Shown piece by piece: positions 37,877 through 46,337 of a stretch of 48,348 bases of DNA. The notes under the pieces were generated by a model that worked only from the letters and a program-made list of their open reading frames with translations, did no database searches and was not told the DNA's origin. Both the position numbers and the translations under genes were made by a program. The stretch is from a bacterium (GTDB taxonomy: Bacteria > Bacillota > Clostridia > Oscillospirales > Oscillospiraceae): assembly GCA_029009095.1 (NCBI GenBank), contig JAQXJT010000019.1, positions 1 to 48,348 on the forward strand. Direction: 5' to 3'. The first letter of the stretch is position 1; each line of letters starts with the position of its first letter.

Positions 37877-39169
37877 TCAGAGCCGGTAGGCGCCCTCTTC
37901 CGCATGGAGGGTTTTGGAGAAGAAGAGCGTCATGGCGTCCACCAGGTACCCCAGATCCTTCACGCCCGCGGTCTCGCAGCAGGAGTGCATGGCCAGCTGA
38001 GCAAGGCCGATGTCTGCCGTGGGCACGGGGACATGGGTGTTGGCGATGGAACCCAGCGTGGAGCCGCCGGGGAGGTCGGAGCGGTTGGCGTAGAGCTGCA
38101 CGGGCACGCCGGCCTCCGCGCAGAGACTGCGGAAGAGAGCGGCGGATACGCCGTCGGTGGTGTAGCGCTGGTTGGCGTTGTATTTGAGCACGATGCCCCG
38201 GTTCATCAGGGGGAAGTTGAGCGAGTCGGCGAACTCCGGGTGGTTGGGATGGCGGCACTGGGCGTTGTCCGCGGAGACAAGGAAGCTCTGGGAGAGCAGC
38301 CGGAGATAGCCCTCGTCCCCGCAGCCCAGGGCGGCGGCGATGCGGCGCAGGCTGTCCCGGAGGAAGGTGGAAGCGGCACCCTGCCGGGTCTGGCTGCCCA
38401 CCTCCTCGTTGTCAAAGATACAGCAGACGGGGATGTCCTCCGAGCTGGAGGCGGCGAGGAAGCCGCGCATCAGCGCCCAGACGCACTCGAGATCGTCCAG
38501 ACGCGGAGAGAGCAGGAATTCCTCCTCCGCCCCCAGAACGGTGCCCTTCTGCCGGGCGTAGAGGAAGAGATCCCGGCCCAGGATGTCCTCCGGGCTGACC
38601 CCGGCGGTCTCGGCGAGGAGCTCGTGGAAGCTCCTGCCGCCCTCGCTGCCGTAGAGAGGCAGGGTGTCCACATTGGGGAGGATCTTCCATCCGTCGTTCA
38701 AATTACGCATCATGTGGATGGCTACGCTGGGGATGACGAGCAGGTCGCGCTCGATGTTCACCAGCCGTGTGACGATCCCGCCTTCCTCCCGGACGAGCAG
38801 CCGCCCCGCCACGGAGAGGGGCCGGTCAAACCATGTCCCCCAGTTGCCGCCGCCGTAGGTCTCCGTGCTCAGCTGCACGCAGCCGGCAGAGTCTTTCTCC
38901 GCATTCTCTTTCAGCTTGAAGGTGGGGGAGTCCGCGTGGGCCGCCGCCATCATGAAGCCTCTGGGCGTTCCCGCAGGGAGGCGGAAGGCGAGGAGGGAGC
39001 TGCCGTTGCGGCGGACGAAGTAGCCTTTGCCGGGGGAGAGCTGCCAGCACTCGCCCTCGGAAAGCTCCTCGTAGCCCTGCTCCAGAAGCCCGGCGCGGAG
39101 GTTTTCGATCACATGGTAGATGCTGGGGCTGCGGTGGATAAAGGTGAGAAGTTCCTCGGAATATGTCAT
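37877..39169 (-). CDS. M18 family aminopeptidase
   Basis: The product is 430 aa from ATG 39169 (MTYSEELLTFIHRSPS); upstream in-frame sequence to 39418 lies in low-complexity DNA overlapping comEC and is not coding. The zinc ligands are in MMAAAHADSPTFKLKEN (first His/Asp), CIFDNEEVGSQTRQGA (Glu-Glu) and the C-terminal MHSCCETAG. DLLVIPSVAIHMMRN is also typical of M18. These dodecameric cytosolic enzymes remove N-terminal, often acidic, residues from peptides. It diverges from comEC with about 150 bp between starts. Confidence 0.94.
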   Translation of the reverse strand: MTYSEELLTFIHRSPSIYHVIENLRAGLLEQGYEELSEGECWQLSPGKGYFVRRNGSSLLAFRLPAGTPRGFMMAAAHADSPTFKLKENAEKDSAGCVQLSTETYGGGNWGTWFDRPLSVAGRLLVREEGGIVTRLVNIERDLLVIPSVAIHMMRNLNDGWKILPNVDTLPLYGSEGGRSFHELLAETAGVSPEDILGRDLFLYARQKGTVLGAEEEFLLSPRLDDLECVWALMRGFLAASSSEDIPVCCIFDNEEVGSQTRQGAASTFLRDSLRRIAAALGCGDEGYLRLLSQSFLVSADNAQCRHPNHPEFADSLNFPLMNRGIVLKYNANQRYTTDGVSAALFRSLCAEAGVPVQLYANRSDLPGGSTLGSIANTHVPVPTADIGLAQLAMHSCCETAGVKDLGYLVDAMTLFFSKTLHAEEGAYRL

Positions 39170-39264
39170 GGTGTTCCCGATCCTTTCGTTGTGCTTTGCC
39201 TCCAGCATAGCATGTTTCTCCGGCAACGGCAAGGGCAAAGCCCCAGAAAAACGCCCCGCCCCTC

Positions 39265-39293
39265 TTTTCAAAAAGGGGGTTATCGCGTATAAT
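39265..39293 (+). promoter_or_regulatory. promoter of comEC-holA-rnmV
   Basis: TTTTCA (39265-39270), a 17-nt spacer and TATAAT (39288-39293). Good -10, weak -35. The leader is only about 22 nt. Confidence 0.6.
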
Positions 39294-39321
39294 ACACAAA
39301 AAAGGGGAGGTGGAGGCGGCT

Positions 39322-41592
39322 GTGTCGTCGGAGCGGGGCATACGCACCCTGGCGTGGTGCTGCGGCGGTCTGGCCGGGGCGGTGTTTCTGTCGGTACTGC
39401 TGCTGCCGCTGTCTGCACTGCCTGTGCTCGCCCTCCTCTCGCTGATCGCGGGTCTCCTCTGCCTGCGAGGATGGCGCAACCCCAGTCGCTGCGCCGCGCT
39501 TTTTCTGCTCTGCGCCGCCTTTGGCTTCCTCTTTTTCTACGCCCGCGCTTCCCGTGTCACCCGGCAGGTGGCGGCGCTGGACGGGGAGGTCTGCACCATC
39601 CGCGCCCGGGTGCTGGAGTACCCGAAGGTCTATGAGAATTCCACGACCCTCCGGGTGCGCGTTACCTCGGAGGAACTGCCCCACGGCAAGTGCCAGCTGT
39701 CCTGCTACGGCGGGGAGCCGCTGGAGCTGACGCCCGGGGACGAGATCGTATGCGAGGTGAAGTTTACCTCCGCCTTCTTCCGCCGGGGGGAGGAGAGCGA
39801 TACCCTCACGAGCGCCGGGGTTTTTCTCCGCGGCGCCGTCCGGGGTCAGGTGACAAAGACGGGGACATGGCGCTATGCCGCCCTCTACGCGCCCCAGCGC
39901 TGGCGGCAGGCGGTGAAGACGGGCACGCAGCGCGTGTTTCCCGCCGACACCGCGGCCTTTCAGCAGGCGCTGCTCACCGGGGACAAGAGCGGACTGTACG
40001 GCGAGCTGCCGCTCTATTACAGCCTCAGCCGGGCGGGCCTCATGCACGCGGCGGCGGTGTCCGGGATGCATGTGGCCTTTCTGGTGGGCTTTCTGGAGCT
40101 GCTGCTGCCCAACCGGCGGAAGCTGGGCTTTCTGCTGCTGCCTCTGCTGGGGGCCTTTGCAGCTCTCTCGGGCTTTACGCCCTCGGTCTGCCGGGCGGTG
40201 TTCATCCAGAGCATGACGCTCATCGCGCCGCTCTTCCGCCGGGAGAGCGACCCGCCCACCTCTCTTCTGCTGGTGCTGGCCATTTTGCTGCTCATCAACC
40301 CCTACGCTGCGGCCAGCGTAAGTTTGCAGCTGAGCTTTGCCGCCACGGCGGGCATCCTGCTCTTTTCACGGCCCATCTTTGAAAAGACGGCGGGGCGCCT
40401 GCCCCAAAACCGGCTGGGAGTCGCGGCGGCAGCCTCCCTCTCCGTCTCCCTTTCCGCGCTGCTCCTCACACTGCCCTTGACGGCGTGGCACTTTGGCGTG
40501 ATCACACTCGCAGCGCCTGTCAGCAATGTCCTGTGCATGGGACTGTTGCCTGTGCTCTTCGTTGGCGGCTACGGAGCGGTGCTGTTGGGTTTCCTGTTCC
40601 CATCGGCGGGGAAGGCGCTGGGCGCGTGTCTTGGGTGGGGCGACCGGCTCCTGTTCGCCGTGGCCAAAGCGACCGGTTCGCTGCCCTGCGCGGCGCTCTA
40701 TACATCGAACCGCCTCTATGTCTGGTGGCTTGTGCTCACCTGTCTGCTGCTCGCTTCCGCTGTGCTTTGGGGGCGGCGGAGAGAGGAGGGGGTACGGCTC
40801 GCCGCGCCGCTGTGCCTCTCGGCCATCTGTCTCTTTTCCTGCGTGCTCTATGTCCGCGCTGACAGAAAGGGACTGCGCGTCACGGCCATTGACATGGGAC
40901 AGGGGAGCTGCACACTGATCGAATGTGGGGACAACGCGGTGATGGTGGACTGCGGCGGCAGCACCGCAGAGGGCTACGTGGGGGAGAGGGCGGCCTACTA
41001 CGCTTTGGGACGGGAGAGGCCCAGACTCTCCGCGCTGGTGCTCACCCACCTGCATGGGGACCATGTGAACGGGGTGGAAAGGCTGCTGGCGCTGGTGGAT
41101 GTGGACACGATCTATCTCCCGGATCTGGAGCCGGGGAGCTTCCTGGAAATCCTCGACACGGCGGAGAAACGCCGTACCCGCGTGGTACGGGTGACGGAGG
41201 AGCTGCTGCTGACGGGGGAGGAGCTGACGCTGCGTCTCACGCCGCCGCTGGATCTGGAGGAGGACGAGGAGAGCGGGCTTTTCGTTCTGGCCTCCCGGGA
41301 CGGATGGGACGTGCTGATCACCGGGGACGCCAGCCGCTCACAGGAGCGGCGGTATGTCCAGCTCGCCGCGCCGCCGGATATCGAGCTGCTGATCGTGGGC
41401 CACCACGGCTCCGCCAACGCCACGGCGGACTACCTGCTGGACGAACTGCGTCCGGAGACGGCGGTGATCTCCGTGGGTCACAACACCTACGGCCACCCAT
41501 CCGACGCGGCGCTGGAGCGGCTGGAGAGCCGGGGCATTGCGGTACACAGAACAGATACAGAGGGAACGATCACGGTGAAAGGAGAGCCGTAG
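39322..41592 (+). CDS. comEC: ComEC/Rec2 DNA-uptake channel protein
   Basis: The product is 756 aa from GTG 39322 with GGAGG 5 nt upstream; GTG 39310 is the longer alternative. Domain order: N-terminal membrane helices, an OB-like DUF4131 segment (CTIRARVLEYPKVYENSTTLRVRV), the competence channel domain with about eight helices (SRAGLMHAAAVSGMHVAFLVGFLEL, GFTPSVCRAVFI), and a C-terminal MBL-type domain (VTAIDMGQGSCTLIE, LVLTHLHGDHVNGVERLL, LIVGHHGSANAT, SVGHNTYGHPS). It carries single-stranded DNA across the membrane, and the MBL part may degrade one strand. The frame is intact. comEC-holA adjacency is common in Firmicutes. Confidence 0.95.
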   Translation: MSSERGIRTLAWCCGGLAGAVFLSVLLLPLSALPVLALLSLIAGLLCLRGWRNPSRCAALFLLCAAFGFLFFYARASRVTRQVAALDGEVCTIRARVLEYPKVYENSTTLRVRVTSEELPHGKCQLSCYGGEPLELTPGDEIVCEVKFTSAFFRRGEESDTLTSAGVFLRGAVRGQVTKTGTWRYAALYAPQRWRQAVKTGTQRVFPADTAAFQQALLTGDKSGLYGELPLYYSLSRAGLMHAAAVSGMHVAFLVGFLELLLPNRRKLGFLLLPLLGAFAALSGFTPSVCRAVFIQSMTLIAPLFRRESDPPTSLLLVLAILLLINPYAAASVSLQLSFAATAGILLFSRPIFEKTAGRLPQNRLGVAAAASLSVSLSALLLTLPLTAWHFGVITLAAPVSNVLCMGLLPVLFVGGYGAVLLGFLFPSAGKALGACLGWGDRLLFAVAKATGSLPCAALYTSNRLYVWWLVLTCLLLASAVLWGRRREEGVRLAAPLCLSAICLFSCVLYVRADRKGLRVTAIDMGQGSCTLIECGDNAVMVDCGGSTAEGYVGERAAYYALGRERPRLSALVLTHLHGDHVNGVERLLALVDVDTIYLPDLEPGSFLEILDTAEKRRTRVVRVTEELLLTGEELTLRLTPPLDLEEDEESGLFVLASRDGWDVLITGDASRSQERRYVQLAAPPDIELLIVGHHGSANATADYLLDELRPETAVISVGHNTYGHPSDAALERLESRGIAVHRTDTEGTITVKGEP

Positions 41593-41594
41593 CC

Positions 41595-42656
41595 ATGGCC
41601 ACAAGGAAAAAAAGCGACGCCCCCAGCTATAAGGAACTGGTGCGGCGTCTCAAAACCGAAGGCCCCGGCAGCCTCTATGTGCTCTACGGGGCGGAGGATT
41701 ATCTGGTGCGGAGTTTTGCCCGGCAGCTCCGGGACGCGTGCGTCAGCGCCGGGACAGAGGACTTCGACGCCAAGCGTCTGGAGGGCCCGGGCCTCAACGC
41801 GGACGATCTGGCCGGAGCGCTGGAGGCCATCCCCTTTTTCGGGGGCCGCACCTTCGTGGAACTTCATGGGGTAGACATCAACCAGTGTACAGGCGAGCGC
41901 TTTCAGCAGCTTCTGGGCGATATCCCCGAGTGGTGCACGGTGGTCGTCACCTTGCCCGAAGGGGTCAAGCCGGACGGGAGGCTCTCCCTGACCAAGCTGC
42001 TCCGGGAGAAAGGCTGTGTGGTGGAGTTTGCCGCCCAGCCGGAGTCGCTGCTCTTCGACTGGCTGGAAAAGCGCTTCGCCGCCCACGGCAAGACCATCCG
42101 CCGCCCGGCTATGGAGCGGCTTCTCTTCCTCTCCGGGACGCTGATGACCCGGCTCATCCCCGAGATCGACAAGATCTGCGCCTACACCGTCGGGGGGGAG
42201 GTCACCGCGACGGACGTGGACGCGGTGGCCCACCACATCCCCGAGGCCAGCGTTTTTGAAATGACCGACTGCATCGCCGAGGGGAATACGGACCGGGCCG
42301 CCGGACTGATGGCGGAACTGATGGCCTCTGGGGAGGAACCGCTGATGCTGACGGCCGTCATCGGAAATCAGATCCGCCAGCTCTACGCCGCCAAAGTGGC
42401 CCAGGAGCGGGGACTGGGCGCGGAGTTCGTCCAGGAGGTCACCCGGGATAAAAACGGGAAGAAGAAGCCCGATTTCGCCGTGAGAAATCTGATGAACTCG
42501 GCGCGGCGCTTTGGCCTTGAGGAGCTGCGGCGGGATGTGCGTCTCTGCACGGAGACGGATTACCTGCTCAAGAGCGACAATACCACCACGGGAACGGAGA
42601 GAATGGCCGAGCTGCTGCTGCGGCTTGCCATGAATGGAGATCATGCTGCACATTAA
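41595..42656 (+). CDS. holA: DNA polymerase III subunit delta
   Basis: The product is 353 aa from ATG 41595, 2 bp after comEC. The N-terminal AAA+-like domain begins GSLYVLYGAEDYLVRSFARQLRDA; EAIPFFGGRTFVELHGVD and LEKRFAAHGKTIRRPAMERLLFLSG are typical, and the C-terminal collar domain carries AVIGNQIRQLYAAKV and LLKSDNTTTGTERMAELLLRLA. Delta opens the beta clamp within the clamp loader. A longer in-frame extension back to 40923 lies wholly inside comEC and is rejected. Confidence 0.95.
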   Translation: MATRKKSDAPSYKELVRRLKTEGPGSLYVLYGAEDYLVRSFARQLRDACVSAGTEDFDAKRLEGPGLNADDLAGALEAIPFFGGRTFVELHGVDINQCTGERFQQLLGDIPEWCTVVVTLPEGVKPDGRLSLTKLLREKGCVVEFAAQPESLLFDWLEKRFAAHGKTIRRPAMERLLFLSGTLMTRLIPEIDKICAYTVGGEVTATDVDAVAHHIPEASVFEMTDCIAEGNTDRAAGLMAELMASGEEPLMLTAVIGNQIRQLYAAKVAQERGLGAEFVQEVTRDKNGKKKPDFAVRNLMNSARRFGLEELRRDVRLCTETDYLLKSDNTTTGTERMAELLLRLAMNGDHAAH

Positions 42657-43269
42657 GGAAGTGATCGTGGTCGAGGGGCGTTACGACAAGAACACCCTCA
42701 GCCAGTGTGTGGACGCGGTGATCGTGGAGACGGAGGGCTTCGGCATCTTCCGTGACAAAGAGAAGCTCGCCCTGCTGCGGCGCTGCGCGGAAAAGCGGGG
42801 ATTGATCGTCTTGACAGACTCCGATGGAGCAGGCTTTCTCATCCGGAACCGCATCCGCAGCGCCATCGACCCTGCGCTTGTCAAACACGCCTATATCCCC
42901 GATGTGCCCGGTAAGGAGCGGAGGAAAAAGGTCGGCTCCAAGGAGGGCACGCTGGGCGTGGAGGGCATGAGCGGCGAAGTGCTTATCGAGGCCCTGCTCC
43001 GCGCCGGCGCTACCACCGAGGAGGGGGAGAGCGGCGGAAACGGAGAGAGGATCACCAAGGCGGATCTGGCCGCGCTCGGCCTCTCGGGCAGCGCGGACGC
43101 CACCAGCCGCCGCGCTGCATTGCAGAAAGCCTGGCGTCTCCCCGCCAGACTCTCGCCGAACGCCCTGCTGGACGCGCTCAACGCCCTGATGACCCGGGAG
43201 GAGTTTCTAACATCGGCGGCTGCGCTGCTCCAGCAGATAGCTCCCCAAACACCCCAGCAGGAAGATTGA
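42643..43269 (+). CDS. rnmV: ribonuclease M5-like TOPRIM protein
   Basis: The product is about 208 aa. ATG 42643 has GGAG just upstream inside the holA end; ATG 42634 is 3 codons earlier. The TOPRIM motifs are VIVVEGRYDKNTL (catalytic Glu) and LTDSDGAGFLIRNRI (Asp-x-Asp), and the downstream half is the DUF4093-like region. RNase M5 matures the 5S rRNA precursor. It overlaps holA by 14 bp, so it is likely co-translated. rnmV usually neighbours rsmA (ksgA); the position here differs. Confidence 0.85.
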   Translation: MLHIKEVIVVEGRYDKNTLSQCVDAVIVETEGFGIFRDKEKLALLRRCAEKRGLIVLTDSDGAGFLIRNRIRSAIDPALVKHAYIPDVPGKERRKKVGSKEGTLGVEGMSGEVLIEALLRAGATTEEGESGGNGERITKADLAALGLSGSADATSRRAALQKAWRLPARLSPNALLDALNALMTREEFLTSAAALLQQIAPQTPQQED

Positions 43270-43455
43270 AGCGGGCTGCTGGTAGAGGAGCCGCGCCGTG
43301 CGGTAGAGCGTCACATTGTCCGGACTCATGGCCCCGGTATGTACCAGCATCAGGTAGGCGCAGAACAGGAGAAGACAGGAGAGACGGAGAGAGGTCAGCA
43401 GCAGCTCCCCGGACTCTCCGCACATCCGTCTGAGACAGAGAAGAAGTCCTTTCAT
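43207..43455 (-). CDS. small membrane protein, hypothetical
   Basis: The 82-aa frame from ATG 43455 ([12 protein letters not shown]) has two hydrophobic segments ([16 protein letters not shown] and [14 protein letters not shown]) and no recognised motif. It is antisense to the last 63 bp of rnmV and diverges from nrdR. TTGCCC-18-TACAAT upstream on the minus strand is a usable promoter, but there is no clear SD. It fills a gap that would otherwise be empty, and its hydrophobic pattern is not that of a chance frame, so it is probably real. Confidence 0.5.
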   Translation of the reverse strand: MKGLLLCLRRMCGESGELLLTSLRLSCLLLFCAYLMLVHTGAMSPDNVTLYRTARLLYQQPASIFLLGCLGSYLLEQRSRRC

Positions 43456-43548
43456 GGGCATCACCGCCGCCATTGTACCCTTTCTGCCCCGTGCAGGGCA
43501 AGCGGTAAGTTGTGGGAGCTGCATCCACAGATTTTTTTCCGGCGTGTC

Positions 43549-43577
43549 TTGTGGTTTTTTGCAGGATGTGGTAGAGT
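43549..43577 (+). promoter_or_regulatory. promoter of nrdR
   Basis: TTGTGG (43549-43554), a 17-nt spacer and TAGAGT (43572-43577). The transcript would start around 43584, at the foot of the hairpin below. Confidence 0.55.
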
Positions 43578-43587
43578 ACCATTATGT

Positions 43588-43612
43588 AAAGTGGGAGCGG
43601 CGCTCCCACTTT
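43588..43612 (+). promoter_or_regulatory. strong hairpin in the nrdR leader
   Basis: AAAGTGGGAGC and GCTCCCACTTT form a perfect 11-bp stem with a 3-nt loop GGC, 37 nt ahead of the nrdR ATG. GTGACAC rather than T follows, so it is not a terminator. As it would be the first structure of the mRNA, it could stabilise the 5' end. Confidence 0.5.
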
Positions 43613-43648
43613 GTGACACAAACACAACAAGCGGGGAGAGTGTATGAT

Positions 43649-44107
43649 ATGAAGTGCCCATATTGCGGCTTCCTGGAGAGCAAGGTCATCGATTCCCGCA
43701 GCGCGGATGAGGGCAGCTCCATCCGCCGCCGCCGGGAGTGCCTGGGCTGTCAACGACGGTTCACCACCTACGAGATCATGGAGCGGCTGCCGCTGGTGGT
43801 GGTCAAGCGGGACGGGAGCCGCCAGACCTTTGACAAAAATAAACTGGTGAACAGTATGCTCAAGTCCTGCGAGAAGCGCAGCGTAGAGCTGGAGCAGCTG
43901 GAGGACATCGCCACGGACATCGAGCAGAATCTCCAGAGCGCGCTGGAACGGGAGATCCCCACCAGCGAGATCGGCGAGATGGTCATGGCCCGGCTGAAGG
44001 AGCTGGACGAGGTGGCCTATGTGCGTTTTGCCTCCGTCTACCGGCAGTTCAAGGATATCAATACCTTTATGGAGGAGCTTACCAAGCTGCTGGAGGACAA
44101 GGGTTAA
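43649..44107 (+). CDS. nrdR: transcriptional repressor NrdR
   Basis: The product is 152 aa from ATG 43649 ([22 protein letters not shown]) with GGGGAGAG upstream; the longer frame to 43454 has no such site. The zinc ribbon has Cys-x2-Cys (CPYC) and Cys-x2-Cys (CLGC), followed by RRFTTYE and an ATP-cone domain ([24 protein letters not shown]). NrdR senses ATP/dATP and represses ribonucleotide reductase genes. No nrd gene is in the window. Its stop overlaps the convergent DUF4363 gene by 4 bp. Confidence 0.96.
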   Translation: MKCPYCGFLESKVIDSRSADEGSSIRRRRECLGCQRRFTTYEIMERLPLVVVKRDGSRQTFDKNKLVNSMLKSCEKRSVELEQLEDIATDIEQNLQSALEREIPTSEIGEMVMARLKELDEVAYVRFASVYRQFKDINTFMEELTKLLEDKG

Positions 44108-44484
44108 AAAACGCTTTTGATGGACACGTGTTCCATGTCCCGGATGCTCCGAAGATGGTAGAGCAGCGTTTCACAGCTGGCCTCCGCCGCCTCGGTCTCC
44201 CCGGAGGTCAGATCCCCTAGCAGGGCAAAGAACGCATCGGAGGCCTCGTTGACCTCGTCATGGCGGATGAAGATGTGCGTGTACCCGTCGCTGCTCTCCC
44301 AGAGGGCGATGGCCTCCCGCAGTGTGACGAGAGCGCCCTCCGTGTCCCCCTGCTGCCACGCGGCGCGGGCCAGGGAGACGTCACCGATCAGCTCCCCCGT
44401 GAGCCTGTCCAGATGATAGAGGTTCACCACCGAGCAGATCACCAGCGTTGCGAGCAGCAGCAGCGCCATAACGGTTCGTTTCAT
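44104..44484 (-). CDS. DUF4363 family protein
   Basis: The 126-aa product has an N-terminal membrane anchor ([20 protein letters not shown]) and an extracytoplasmic helical part ([50 protein letters not shown]). This matches the DUF4363 family, which often sits next to YetF/DUF421 genes in spore-forming Clostridia. Function is unknown. Its ATG overlaps the upstream DUF421 stop by 4 bp, so the pair is co-translated. Confidence 0.85.
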   Translation of the reverse strand: MKRTVMALLLLATLVICSVVNLYHLDRLTGELIGDVSLARAAWQQGDTEGALVTLREAIALWESSDGYTHIFIRHDEVNEASDAFFALLGDLTSGETEAAEASCETLLYHLRSIRDMEHVSIKSVF

Positions 44485-45158
44485 TCCCTGTCCTTTCCGG
44501 CGCAGAAGACCTGCCCTGCCTCGTTGAGCGTCATGAGGTACACATCCCTGGGCTGGGAGAAGCCCTGCCGCTTCAGCTCCTGCCGGAGCCAGCGCTCGTC
44601 CCGCCCGCAGCTTCGGAGATTTTCCGAGAGCACCCGGCCCTGCACAATCAGGGCGGAGGTGTAGCCGGTGGAGGGAGGGGCCACGCCCAGTTGCCCCGCG
44701 GTGGCGGGCCGGTCGGAGGGGTCCAGCAGCACGTTGAGCGTGCCGTCGGTCTCCAGCACGGCGTATTCCACCACGGAGATGTCCGTGACGCTCTGGCTCC
44801 GCAGCTCCGAGAGCAGCTCGTCCAGCGACAGGTTGTTCCGCTGCATCTCCTGCTGGTCGATGACGCCCTTGCGGATGAGGAAGCAGGGCTTCCCGAAGAA
44901 GATCGGACGCAGGCGCATGAAACGCAGCGTCAGCCCGGAGAGCAGCAGCTCCAGCGAGAAGAGGGTGATGATGGGCACCAGGCAGTTGATCAGCGGCATA
45001 CCGATGTCCTGAAGGGGCAGCGTGCCGATGTCCGCGATGAGAATGGACACCACCAGCTCCGAGAGCTCCAGCTCTCCCATCTGACGCTTGCCCAGAATTC
45101 GCATGAATACCATCAGCGTCAGGAAAATAATTGTCGTTCTGCAAAACAAAATAGCCAT
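44481..45158 (-). CDS. YetF-like DUF421 membrane protein
   Basis: The product is 225 aa from ATG 45158 ([36 protein letters not shown]). Three N-terminal membrane helices precede a cytoplasmic YetF-type domain ([55 protein letters not shown]). The motif [14 protein letters not shown] is the family signature. Related proteins occur in sporulation and germination regulons; the molecular role is not established. There is no convincing SD, and only 34 bp separate its start from that of guaA. Confidence 0.9.
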   Translation of the reverse strand: MAILFCRTTIIFLTLMVFMRILGKRQMGELELSELVVSILIADIGTLPLQDIGMPLINCLVPIITLFSLELLLSGLTLRFMRLRPIFFGKPCFLIRKGVIDQQEMQRNNLSLDELLSELRSQSVTDISVVEYAVLETDGTLNVLLDPSDRPATAGQLGVAPPSTGYTSALIVQGRVLSENLRSCGRDERWLRQELKRQGFSQPRDVYLMTLNEAGQVFCAGKDRE

Positions 45159-45192
45159 AGTAACACTATTTTTTCCACAGGGAGGTAAAAAT

Positions 45193-46173
45193 ATGAGTGA
45201 GGAAAAGAAAATTGGCGGCCGTGCTTTCGGCGGCGAACTGAACGTGGAGGAGTTCATCGCCCAGCAGGTCGCCCTGATCCGTGAGCAGGTGGGTGACGGC
45301 AAGGTGCTGCTGGCCCTCTCCGGCGGCGTGGACAGCTCCGTGGTGGCGGCGCTGCTCATCCGCGCCATCGGCGAGCAGCTGGTCTGCGTCCATGTGAACC
45401 ACGGTCTGCTGCGCAAGGGCGAACCCGAGCAGGTGATTGAGGTGTTCCGGGAGAATCTGGGCGCCAACCTGATCTATGTGGACGCCACCGACCGCTTCCT
45501 GGACAAGCTGGCCAACGTCAGCGACCCGGAGACCAAGCGGAAGATCATCGGCGAGGAGTTCATCCGCGTCTTTGAGGAGGAGGCTTCCAAGCTCACGGAC
45601 GTGAAGTTCCTGGCTCAGGGTACCATCTATCCCGACATCATTGAGAGCGAAAAGGGCGTGAAGGCCCATCACAACGTGGGCGGACTGCCCGAGAAGCTGG
45701 GCTTCGAGCTGGTGGAGCCGGTCAAGTACCTCTTCAAGGATGAGGTGCGCGCCGTGGGCGAGGCGCTGGGACTGCCCCACAGCATGGTCTGGCGCCAGCC
45801 CTTCCCCGGCCCCGGCCTTGGCGTGAGATGCACCGGCGCCATCACCCGCGACCGTCTCGAGGCCGTGCGTGAGTCCGACGCCATCCTCCGCGAGGAGTTT
45901 GCTGCCGCGGGTCTGGAAGGCAAGATCTGGCAGTACTTCACCGTGGTGCCCGATATCCGTACCACCGGCGTGGTGGACGGCAAGCGCACCGACCTCTGGC
46001 CGGTGATCATCCGCGCCATCACCAGCGTGGACGCCATGTCCGCCGCCGCCCCCCGGCTGGATTGGGAACTCCTTGAGCGCATCACCCGGCGTATCCAGAG
46101 CGAGGTCAAGGGCGTCAGCCGCGTCCTCTACGATATGTCCCCCAAGCCCCCTGCAACCATTGAGTGGGAATAA
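45193..46173 (+). CDS. guaA: GMP synthase ATP-PPase/dimerisation subunit (no glutaminase domain)
   Basis: The 326-aa product corresponds to the C-terminal two thirds of standard bacterial GuaA (~510-525 aa). The ATP-pyrophosphatase domain has the P-loop [17 protein letters not shown], followed by [46 protein letters not shown] and the C-terminal PPATIEWE. It aminates XMP to GMP. The class I amidotransferase domain is absent, as in the two-subunit archaeal GuaAa/GuaAb system, so glutamine-derived ammonia must come from a separate subunit or free ammonia be used. SD GGGAGG precedes ATG 45193. The gene's last codons form the core of a recombination site. Confidence 0.93.
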   Translation: MSEEKKIGGRAFGGELNVEEFIAQQVALIREQVGDGKVLLALSGGVDSSVVAALLIRAIGEQLVCVHVNHGLLRKGEPEQVIEVFRENLGANLIYVDATDRFLDKLANVSDPETKRKIIGEEFIRVFEEEASKLTDVKFLAQGTIYPDIIESEKGVKAHHNVGGLPEKLGFELVEPVKYLFKDEVRAVGEALGLPHSMVWRQPFPGPGLGVRCTGAITRDRLEAVRESDAILREEFAAAGLEGKIWQYFTVVPDIRTTGVVDGKRTDLWPVIIRAITSVDAMSAAAPRLDWELLERITRRIQSEVKGVSRVLYDMSPKPPATIEWE

Positions 46174-46180
46174 TAGCGAA
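46162..46180. repeat. att-like repeat, left copy (guaA 3' end)
   Basis: GAGTGGGAATAATAG followed by CGAA spans the last guaA codons and stop. The same 15 bp, followed by TGAA, recur at 48169-48187 (18 of 19 identical). The 3' end of guaA is a known integration site for genomic islands using tyrosine recombinases, and a core including GAGTGGGAATA is what such a site would look like. Integration here rebuilds guaA. Confidence 0.75.
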
Positions 46181-46191
46181 TGGCTAACAAG

Positions 46192-46231
46192 TGCCCGAAA
46201 ACCCTTGCAAATAAAGGGCTTTCGGGCATTT
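46192..46231 (+). terminator. terminator of guaA
   Basis: TGCCCGAAA with TTTCGGGCA and, inside, CCCTT with AAGGG give a long stem with loop GCAAATA, followed by TTTATAC. It lies to the island side of the repeat core, so the element appears to supply guaA's terminator. Confidence 0.85.
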
Positions 46232-46253
46232 ATACAATTTAGAAAAACGCTGC

Positions 46254-46313
46254 TGCAACACTTATGCAACTCGCGGTATAAAAAGCGTAAAAGGGAATAG
46301 TCGCAAGTGGCTA
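46254..46313 (+). repeat. island left-end repeats: paired TGCAAC boxes and a second partial core
   Basis: TGCAACA-CTTA-TGCAAC-T-CG at 46254-46273 recurs as TGCAACA-TTCTC-TGCAAC-A-CG at 48050-48070, near the other end of the island. At 46293, GGGAATAGTCGCAAGTGGCTATCAAG resembles (with small gaps) GGGAATAATAGCGAATGGCTAACAAG just after the guaA core; the longest exact shared pieces are GGGAATA and TGGCTA. These look like arm-type recombinase sites or remnants of an earlier junction. Confidence 0.5.
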
Positions 46314-46337
46314 TCAAGCGCTGAAAGGAGGTTACTT

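Noticed and set aside
40923-41594. N-terminal extension of holA
   Set aside because: This in-frame stretch lies entirely within comEC in another frame and is low-complexity. ATG 41595 fits the family start.
43588-43612. NrdR-box or terminator before nrdR
   Set aside because: The palindrome does not resemble the ACAC...GTGT-type NrdR box and lacks a U-tract, so it is recorded only as a leader hairpin.
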